From positions 1 to 11,044 of the forward strand of contig JABUSD010000400.1 in assembly GCA_021442845.1 (NCBI GenBank): a stretch of 11,044 nt of DNA. Reading direction: 5' to 3'. The notes below the pieces were generated by a model. That model made no database searches. It was given only the letters and a program-made list of their open reading frames with translations, and was not told the origin of the DNA. This document shows positions 6,049-11,044 of the stretch, in pieces; the first letter of the stretch is position 1, and each line of letters starts with the position of its first letter. Both the position numbers and the translations under genes were made by a program. This DNA comes from Holdemanella sp. GTDB lineage: Bacteria > Bacillota_I > Bacilli_A > Erysipelotrichales > Erysipelotrichaceae.

Positions 6049-7938
6049 TTAATCCAATTCAAATGCACCTGTATATAACTGGTAATATGTACCTTTCTTT
6101 GCGATAAGATCATCATGATCGCCACGTTCAATGATACGACCATTTTCAAGTACCATGATGGCATTGGAATTCTGAATCGTTGATAGACGGTGAGCAATGA
6201 CAAATACAGTACGACCATTCATCAGCTTATCCATACCATCCTGGACAATCTTTTCAGTACGAGTATCGATAGACGATGTCGCTTCATCCAGAATTAATAC
6301 AGGAGGATTGGCAACAGCCGCTCTGGCAATCGATAACAGCTGTCTTTGTCCTTGGGATAGCGATTCCTGACCAGCTACGATATGTGTATTATATCCATGT
6401 TCCAGGTGTTTGATGAAATCATGGGCATTGGCAAGTTTTGCAGCTGCAATACATTCTTCATCCGTTGCGTTAAGATTTCCATAACGGATATTATCCATGA
6501 TTGTACCAGTAAATAAGTTAACATCCTGTAATACTACACCCAATGAGTAACGCAAATCTTCTTTCTTGATTAACTTTACATCAATACCATCGTATGTGAT
6601 GGAACCTTTCTGGATGTCATAGAAACGGTTGATCAGATTTGTGATGGTTGTCTTACCAGCCCCTGTCGCTCCTACAAAGGCAATCTTCTGACCTGGTTTA
6701 GCATATAGGTTAATATCATGCAAGACAACTTTTTCATCATTATATCCAAAGGTTACATCGTGGAAGCGAACATCTCCAATTAATGGGACAAGCTCAACAG
6801 AACCATCGGCTCTTGGGTGACGCCAGGCCCATTTGCTTGTTTCTTCATTTGTTTCCACAAGGATACCATTGACTTCTTTGACATTGACAAGAGTAACCAA
6901 TCCATCATCCACTTCTTTTGGCTCATCCAGTAAGGCAAAGATACGCTGTGAACCAGCCGCCGCCATAATAACGGAGTTCAACTGCTGGGAAATCTGGTTG
7001 ATTGGTCCATTGAAGGAACGGTTCAATTGTACAAAGGCAACGATGGTACCGATTGTGACACCAGCATATCCATTGATTGCCAATAGACATCCAATGGCAG
7101 CTGTTGTAACATACGATAGATATCCGATATTTCCAACAATTGGCATTAAGATATTGGCATACGTATTGGCATTTGTAACGGCATCGCATAATTCTTCATT
7201 CAATCCATTGAAGTCATCCACTGTCTTCTTTTCATGTGTAAAGACTTTGACAACCTTTGCTCCTTCAATCATTTCTTCAATATATCCATTGACTCTTCCT
7301 AACATCATCTGCTGTTTACGGAAGTATTTACCAGAAATACCAGTAACTTTCTTTGATACAAACAACATGATCAAGGCAAAGAATACAGTAATAGCAGCAA
7401 GCACTGGATTCATGACAATCATGGATACAAGTACAGATACAATGGTGATACAAGATGAAATAAACTGAGGAATACTCTGTGAAATCAGCTGTCTTAATGT
7501 ATCCGTATCGTTTGTATAGATTGACATGATATCTCCATGAGCATGTGTATCAAAATAACGGATGGCTAACCCTTCCATATGATCAAATAGCTTTTTACGC
7601 ATATTGTTCAAAGTACCAAGGGCAATTTCAATCATGATACGGTTATATCCCCAAGTTGCCAGGATACCTGCAATATAGATGGCAGCCAGTTTTATTAAAG
7701 CTAAGGCAAGTGGTCCATAATCAGGAGTAGGCTGTGACAACATCGGTGTAATATAATCATCCACTAAACTCTTTAAGAATGTATTTCCAATGACATTGGC
7801 AACAGAGGATAGGATAATCAATACAAGTACAAGTAACGATAGAAGTTTAAACTTTGATAAAGCTTCCACTAAGACTCTTTTTAATGGAACAATCGCATCT
7901 TTGATATTTCCATCAAATTTACCTTTGTTTCTATTCAT
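6049..7938 (-). CDS. ABC exporter half-transporter 2, catalytic subunit of a heterodimeric multidrug pump
   Basis: This is a 629-residue fused permease/ATPase. The membrane domain spans about 30-335 with the usual six hydrophobic segments. The nucleotide-binding domain (about 388-620) has Walker A GATGAGKTT (423-431), Q-loop Gln471, signature LSQGQ (527-531), Walker B VLILDE (547-552) with the catalytic Glu552, and switch His583. The signature is non-canonical (Q for the first G) while Walker B and the H-switch are intact, as in the catalytic member of heterodimers such as TM287/288, BmrCD and LmrCD. Between the two domains lies a linker about 40 residues longer than usual (341-385), with a WAWRHPRADGS patch. 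ATG 7938 is chosen because GGAGG (7951-7947) lies 8 nt upstream. ATG 7944 would leave only 2 nt, and the in-frame start at 7977 has no such site. The gene overlaps half-transporter 1 by 8 nt. Substrate unknown; drugs or lipids are likely. Confidence 0.93.
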   Translation of the reverse strand: MNRNKGKFDGNIKDAIVPLKRVLVEALSKFKLLSLLVLVLIILSSVANVIGNTFLKSLVDDYITPMLSQPTPDYGPLALALIKLAAIYIAGILATWGYNRIMIEIALGTLNNMRKKLFDHMEGLAIRYFDTHAHGDIMSIYTNDTDTLRQLISQSIPQFISSCITIVSVLVSMIVMNPVLAAITVFFALIMLFVSKKVTGISGKYFRKQQMMLGRVNGYIEEMIEGAKVVKVFTHEKKTVDDFNGLNEELCDAVTNANTYANILMPIVGNIGYLSYVTTAAIGCLLAINGYAGVTIGTIVAFVQLNRSFNGPINQISQQLNSVIMAAAGSQRIFALLDEPKEVDDGLVTLVNVKEVNGILVETNEETSKWAWRHPRADGSVELVPLIGDVRFHDVTFGYNDEKVVLHDINLYAKPGQKIAFVGATGAGKTTITNLINRFYDIQKGSITYDGIDVKLIKKEDLRYSLGVVLQDVNLFTGTIMDNIRYGNLNATDEECIAAAKLANAHDFIKHLEHGYNTHIVAGQESLSQGQRQLLSIARAAVANPPVLILDEATSSIDTRTEKIVQDGMDKLMNGRTVFVIAHRLSTIQNSNAIMVLENGRIIERGDHDDLIAKKGTYYQLYTGAFELD

Positions 7939-9664
7939 CTTCATTACCTCCTCTATTCTGTGCAAGATATGTTTCACGATACTGGACGTTGTTCTCTAAT
8001 AGAGCTTCATGTGTTCCTAGTCCAATAATCTTTCCATCTTCGATAACCATAATCTGGTCTGCATCCTGAATGGAAGAAACACGCTGCGAGATAATAATAC
8101 GAGTTGTATCAGGAATCTTTTCTAGGAATGCCTGACGAATCAAGGCATCAGTTCTTGTATCAACGGCACTTGTTGAATCATCCAGAATTAAGATCTTTGG
8201 CTTTTTCAATAAGGCACGGGCAATACATAGACGCTGTCTTTGTCCTCCGGAAACGTTAGAACCACCTTGTTCAATGTGATAATCGTATTTTCCATCAAAT
8301 TTCTGAATGAATTCATCGGCCTGGGCTAAACGGCATGCTTCCATGATTTCTTCATCGGTTGCATTCTCATTTCCCCAGCGCATATTATCTTTGATAGAAC
8401 CGGAGAACAATACATTCTTCTGTAATACCATGGCAACATTATCACGCAATACTTTCAAATCATAATTACGCACATCAACACCAGCTACTTTTACAGATCC
8501 TTTGGCAACATCATATAGACGTGGAATCAACTGTACAAAGCTTGATTTTGCACTACCGGTTGCTCCTAAAATTCCTAATGTAGAACCCGATGGGATATGG
8601 ATATTGATATCATCCAGTACATATCCTTGGGCTTCTTTAAAATAGTTGAAATATACATTTTCAAAATCAATGGTTCCATCCTTTACATCCATAATTCCAT
8701 TTTCAGGAGATGTCAGATCGGATTTCTGGTTGATGACTTCGGCAACACGCTTCATACTTGCAAGGGACATGATCATCATGGTGAATACCATGGACAACAT
8801 CATCAAGGAAATTAAGATTCCAGATGAATATGTAAATAAAGACATCAATTCACCTGTTGTCATAGAATTGTTGACAATCAGATGAGCTCCAAACCATGAG
8901 AAGAAAATGATAACAGCATACATGCAAAGCTGCATCGCAGGCCCATTTAGAATCAATAGCTTTTCAGCACTTTTCTGCAGATTCATGACATCATCCGATG
9001 CATGTTTGAATTTATCTCTTTCATATTCTTCACGAACAAAGGATTTCACAACACGGATTCCTGTGATATTTTCCTGTACGGATGTATTTAAGGCATCGTA
9101 TTTAGTAAACATCTTTTCAAAACGAGGATGTACCTTGATGGAAATGAAGGCAAGGAAGAATCCTAAAAAGATGATGACAAATACATAGATAATCGCAAGT
9201 TCCGAATTGATGCGAAGAGCCATGAATAAAGATGCGAACAACATCAATGGAGAACGTACACAGGCACGGATAAACATCATATAAGCCATCTGAATGGATG
9301 TGATATCGGTTGTCAGACGTGTAATCAGACCACCTGTTGAATATTTATCAATGTTTGAAAATGAGAAGTTCTGAATATTCTTGAATTCAGCTTCACGTAA
9401 ATTCTTGGCAAGACCAGCGGATGCCATAGATGCATATTTCCCTGATAATGCCCCGGCAATTAGTGAACATACGGCAAGGACTACCATTAAAGCCCCTTGT
9501 TTCAAAACGACATTCATATCGGCATTGGCAAGACCCTTATCGACTAGATCAGCCATTAGATATGGGATTAAAACTTCAAAGATTACTTCTAATGAAACAA
9601 ATACAGAAGCAAGAATGGATGGTTTCTTGTACTGTTTGATGTAAGAAAAAATCGTTTTAATCAT
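7931..9664 (-). CDS. ABC exporter half-transporter 1, degenerate-site subunit of a heterodimeric multidrug pump
   Basis: This is a 577-residue permease/ATPase half-transporter. The membrane domain covers about 15-305 and the nucleotide-binding domain about 330-570. Three ATPase motifs depart from consensus. Walker A is GATGSAKSS (367-375) with Ala in place of the third Gly, Walker B ends LILDD so Asp496 replaces the catalytic Glu, and the switch motif reads ISQRV so Gln527 replaces His. The signature VSGGQ (471-475) is near canonical. These features match the degenerate subunit of heterodimeric exporters (TM287, BmrC and LmrC type). Its good signature should complete the catalytic site formed by the partner's intact Walker motifs. 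The start at 9664 follows GGAGG (9675-9671) by 6 nt and overlaps the marR stop by 8 nt (ATGATTAA). The stop overlaps the partner's start by 8 nt (ATGAATAG). Tight overlaps imply coupled translation and equal stoichiometry. Confidence 0.93.
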   Translation of the reverse strand: MIKTIFSYIKQYKKPSILASVFVSLEVIFEVLIPYLMADLVDKGLANADMNVVLKQGALMVVLAVCSLIAGALSGKYASMASAGLAKNLREAEFKNIQNFSFSNIDKYSTGGLITRLTTDITSIQMAYMMFIRACVRSPLMLFASLFMALRINSELAIIYVFVIIFLGFFLAFISIKVHPRFEKMFTKYDALNTSVQENITGIRVVKSFVREEYERDKFKHASDDVMNLQKSAEKLLILNGPAMQLCMYAVIIFFSWFGAHLIVNNSMTTGELMSLFTYSSGILISLMMLSMVFTMMIMSLASMKRVAEVINQKSDLTSPENGIMDVKDGTIDFENVYFNYFKEAQGYVLDDINIHIPSGSTLGILGATGSAKSSFVQLIPRLYDVAKGSVKVAGVDVRNYDLKVLRDNVAMVLQKNVLFSGSIKDNMRWGNENATDEEIMEACRLAQADEFIQKFDGKYDYHIEQGGSNVSGGQRQRLCIARALLKKPKILILDDSTSAVDTRTDALIRQAFLEKIPDTTRIIISQRVSSIQDADQIMVIEDGKIIGLGTHEALLENNVQYRETYLAQNRGGNEDE

Positions 9665-10106
9665 TTTGTTCCTCCTTCTTTAAATTATTGTTTGCTTTTT
9701 GTAGCAGATAGAAGAACGTTTCCAGTTCTTCTTCGGTAAAGTCCTTTGTCATATATCCTTCAACTTTACGTAAAGCATTCAGGATATCTCTAAAGTGCTT
9801 TTCAATTTCTTCAGTTGGCTGAATCATCTTGATCCGCTTATCTTTATCACTAGGGACCCTTTTAATAAACCCTTTCTGTTCCAGGCGGTTTAATAGGCCT
9901 GTTACCGTTGGATTGGATATATGAAAGAATTCTTCAATGTCTTTCTGGATGATGGTTTCACTTCTATGTTCATGGAGAAACCGAAGTACGTCTTCCTGAG
10001 ATCTTGTAAGATTAAATTCTTTCAATTCTTCATCTACCAATGCACTAAACTGCATATTGATATGTTTGATGTAATATCCATATCCACGTTTCATTTTATT
10101 CTGCAT
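9657..10106 (-). CDS. MarR family transcriptional regulator of the ABC exporter operon
   Basis: This 149-residue protein has the usual MarR length and layout: N-terminal dimerisation helices (1-35), a winged helix-turn-helix with the recognition helix around NPTVTGLLNRLEQKGFI (65-81), a basic wing SDKDKRIKM (86-94; the family's D-x-R wing pattern), and C-terminal dimerisation helices (100-142). MarR proteins act as dimers on palindromes and usually release DNA when they bind a small aromatic or drug ligand or are oxidised. There are no Cys residues, so redox sensing is unlikely. It is the first gene of the marR-ABC-ABC operon, and the palindromes around its promoter suggest autorepression. 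The start is set by AGAAGG, 6 nt before the ATG at 10106. The next in-frame ATG (Met5) would be too far from that site. The inducer is probably a substrate of the pump; that is inference. Confidence 0.94.
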   Translation of the reverse strand: MQNKMKRGYGYYIKHINMQFSALVDEELKEFNLTRSQEDVLRFLHEHRSETIIQKDIEEFFHISNPTVTGLLNRLEQKGFIKRVPSDKDKRIKMIQPTEEIEKHFRDILNALRKVEGYMTKDFTEEELETFFYLLQKANNNLKKEEQND

Positions 10107-10122
10107 TGAACACCTTCTTTCT

Positions 10123-10134
10123 ATAGCACGCTAT
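10123..10134. promoter_or_regulatory. Palindromic operator, start-proximal copy (probable MarR site)
   Basis: ATAGC-AC-GCTAT is a perfect palindrome with a 2-nt centre. It covers the predicted transcription start (about 10130) of the marR operon, downstream of the -10 box. Its exact reverse complement recurs at 10164-10175. A dimer bound here would block RNA polymerase. Confidence 0.72.
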
Positions 10135-10136
10135 AT

Positions 10137-10164
10137 ATTATATTGCATATATTTAAAAAGTCAA
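10137..10164 (-). promoter_or_regulatory. Sigma-A promoter of the marR-ABC operon
   Basis: On the - strand, TTGACT (10164-10159) and a perfect TATAAT (10142-10137) are separated by 16 bp. The predicted start is near 10130 and the leader about 24 nt. A palindrome lies on each side: one touches the -35 box and the other covers the start point. Confidence 0.82.
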
Positions 10165-10175
10165 TAGCGTGCTAT
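10164..10175. promoter_or_regulatory. Palindromic operator, -35-proximal copy (probable MarR site)
   Basis: ATAGC-GT-GCTAT is the reverse complement of the site at 10123-10134, with centres 41 bp apart (about four helical turns). It touches the -35 box of the marR promoter by one base. It ends 3 bp before the -35 box of the divergent methyltransferase promoter, so it could affect both directions. Confidence 0.72.
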
Positions 10176-10178
10176 GTA

Positions 10179-10207
10179 TTGTCATAATAAATTATTATTG
10201 ATACACT
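10179..10207 (+). promoter_or_regulatory. Promoter of the divergent RNA methyltransferase gene, predicted leaderless
   Basis: TTGTCA (10179-10184, five of six consensus bases), a 17-bp spacer and TACACT (10202-10207, four of six), with a TG extended element at 10199-10200. The A of the ATG at 10214 lies 7 nt after the -10 box, the usual place for a transcription start. Confidence 0.65.
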
Positions 10208-10213
10208 ATTTCC

Positions 10214-11044
10214 ATGAAAAAGAATGAAGAATATATAGTAGAGTGCATAGATGATACAAGGTTAGGATCTGGTGTTGTTAAGATAGATAATCAGGTTGTG
10301 TTTATACCGGATCTATTAATAGGGGAAAAGGCAAGAATACGCATCGTAAAGGTAGATAAGAACTATTGTTTTGGAAAGATAATGGAATTGATAGAACCAT
10401 CCATTCATAGAATCCATCCAGAATGTAAATATAGCCGCCTATGTGGAGGATGCCAATATCAGCATATCGATTATGCCTATCAATGTGAAAGGAAGACAAG
10501 ACAGTTAAAAGATCTGTTTTCAAGAGCATTAAAAAGAGATATCGATGTATTACCCATTCTATCTGTACATGATGGTTTATCCTATCGTAATAAAGCCCAG
10601 TTTCCTGTACAGATTATCAATGGAAAAGTATATATGGGATTCTATCGCAAGCATTCCAATGATATCGTTCCATGTGATAGATGTCTAATCCAATCGGATG
10701 AGATCAATGAAATTTATGCCTATATTCAGAGAGTAATGACTTTAAAGCAGGCAAAAGGTTTACGACATATATTTATAAGAGTCTCTGCATATACAAAAGA
10801 AGCGCAGGTTGTATTCATTGGTACATACAATCCATCTCTGATTGATCTGACAAAGAAATTGGTCTCTGCTTTTAAAAATATAACCAGTGTTGTGTTCAAT
10901 GAAAATACCCGTAAGGATAATGTGATATTAGGAGAGAAGTATAAAATCTTATATGGAAATGCCTATATCATGGAAATGTGCATGGGAAATAAGATCCAGT
11001 TACACTTTAAATCCTTCTTCCAGGTGAATCCGGAAGGAATGGAA
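10214..11044 (+). CDS. RlmD/RlmCD-type RNA uracil-5-methyltransferase (TrmA/RumA family), 3' partial
   Basis: The first 277 codons are present and the frame is open to the window end. The family methylates C5 of uridines in 23S rRNA (U747 and U1939 for Gram-positive RlmCD) or in tRNA, using S-adenosylmethionine. Visible features are an N-terminal TRAM RNA-binding domain (about 1-60, with GSGVVKIDNQVVFIPDLLIGE), then the iron-sulfur cysteines Cys71, Cys77 and Cys80 in CKYSRLCGGCQ, and probably Cys157 in CDRCLIQ as the fourth ligand of a [4Fe-4S] cluster. RNA-binding residues SYRNKAQFPV follow at 123-132, and the conserved FFQVNPEG (268-275) opens the methyltransferase domain. The AdoMet-binding motif and catalytic Cys lie beyond the window. 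The exact target (RlmCD or another TrmA paralogue) cannot be decided. There is no Shine-Dalgarno before the ATG at 10214, and the promoter position points to a leaderless transcript. The gene is divergent from the marR operon. Confidence 0.92.
   Translation, partial: MKKNEEYIVECIDDTRLGSGVVKIDNQVVFIPDLLIGEKARIRIVKVDKNYCFGKIMELIEPSIHRIHPECKYSRLCGGCQYQHIDYAYQCERKTRQLKDLFSRALKRDIDVLPILSVHDGLSYRNKAQFPVQIINGKVYMGFYRKHSNDIVPCDRCLIQSDEINEIYAYIQRVMTLKQAKGLRHIFIRVSAYTKEAQVVFIGTYNPSLIDLTKKLVSAFKNITSVVFNENTRKDNVILGEKYKILYGNAYIMEMCMGNKIQLHFKSFFQVNPEGME

Noticed and set aside
6833..7468. 211-codon open frame on the + strand
   Set aside because: It lies entirely antisense to ABC half-transporter 2, whose protein is clearly real. 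It has a low-complexity Ser/Thr/Ile composition typical of an antisense shadow, and no domain is recognisable.
7939..7977. Earlier starts for ABC half-transporter 2 (7977 and ATG 7944)
   Set aside because: 7977 lies deep inside the upstream gene with no SD, and 7944 is only 2 nt from GGAGG. ATG 7938 has an 8-nt spacer and gives the same 8-nt overlap as the marR junction.
10302..10529. 75-codon open frame on the - strand
   Set aside because: It is antisense to the TRAM and iron-sulfur region of the RNA methyltransferase, which is convincingly coding, and it has no SD of its own that I could see.
1..11044. tRNA, rRNA, CRISPR array, transposase, integrase or toxin-antitoxin genes
   Set aside because: I scanned for cloverleaf-like arms, regular direct repeats, terminal inverted repeats and mobile-element proteins and saw none. 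All non-coding gaps are about 107 bp or shorter and are explained by promoters, ribosome sites, operators and terminators.

Overview
The window looks like chromosomal housekeeping DNA from a low-GC Gram-positive bacterium (Bacillota). The signs are AT-rich DNA, strong GGAGG ribosome binding sites, extended -10 (TGnTATAAT) promoters, a PcrA helicase with the Gram-positive C-terminal domain, a CamS lipoprotein, and a MarR plus heterodimeric ABC exporter operon. Trp is encoded by TGG and no gene has an in-frame TGA, so this is not a mollicute using code 4. The gene order and protein style suggest Erysipelotrichia or a near relative; that placement is an inference. No tRNA, rRNA, CRISPR array, insertion sequence or phage gene was seen.

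Left part (1-5991, all + strand). A 5'-truncated unrecognised acidic protein is followed by the DNA helicase pcrA. Next come camS (a lipoprotein whose signal peptide can be a pheromone source in enterococci and staphylococci), a small single-pass membrane protein of unknown function, and a peptidase S51-like serine hydrolase with a long N-terminal extension. camS and the membrane protein each have an extended -10 promoter. At two junctions (before pcrA and before the S51 gene) a terminator-like hairpin lies directly against the next gene's Shine-Dalgarno sequence, with no room for a promoter between them. This suggests leaky termination or attenuation rather than full insulation. The block ends in a + strand terminator that faces a separate - strand terminator.

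Right part (6021-10213, - strand). A three-gene operon, marR then ABC half-transporter 1 then ABC half-transporter 2, has 8-nt overlaps at both junctions. The two half-transporters carry complementary departures from the ABC motifs, as expected of a heterodimeric multidrug exporter with one degenerate and one catalytic ATP site. The promoter is flanked by two copies of a palindrome, ATAGC-N2-GCTAT, with centres 41 bp apart. These are probably the operators through which the MarR protein represses its own operon.

Right end (10179-11044, + strand). A 3'-truncated RlmD/RlmCD-type (RumA/TrmA family) RNA uracil-5-methyltransferase is transcribed divergently. It has no Shine-Dalgarno sequence, and the predicted transcription start falls on the A of its ATG, so it is a good candidate for a leaderless mRNA. 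One of the palindromes also lies just upstream of its -35 box.

I found no convincing novel multi-gene system. The most interesting points are the regulatory architecture around 10120-10215, the terminator-against-SD junctions, and the two unrecognised proteins.
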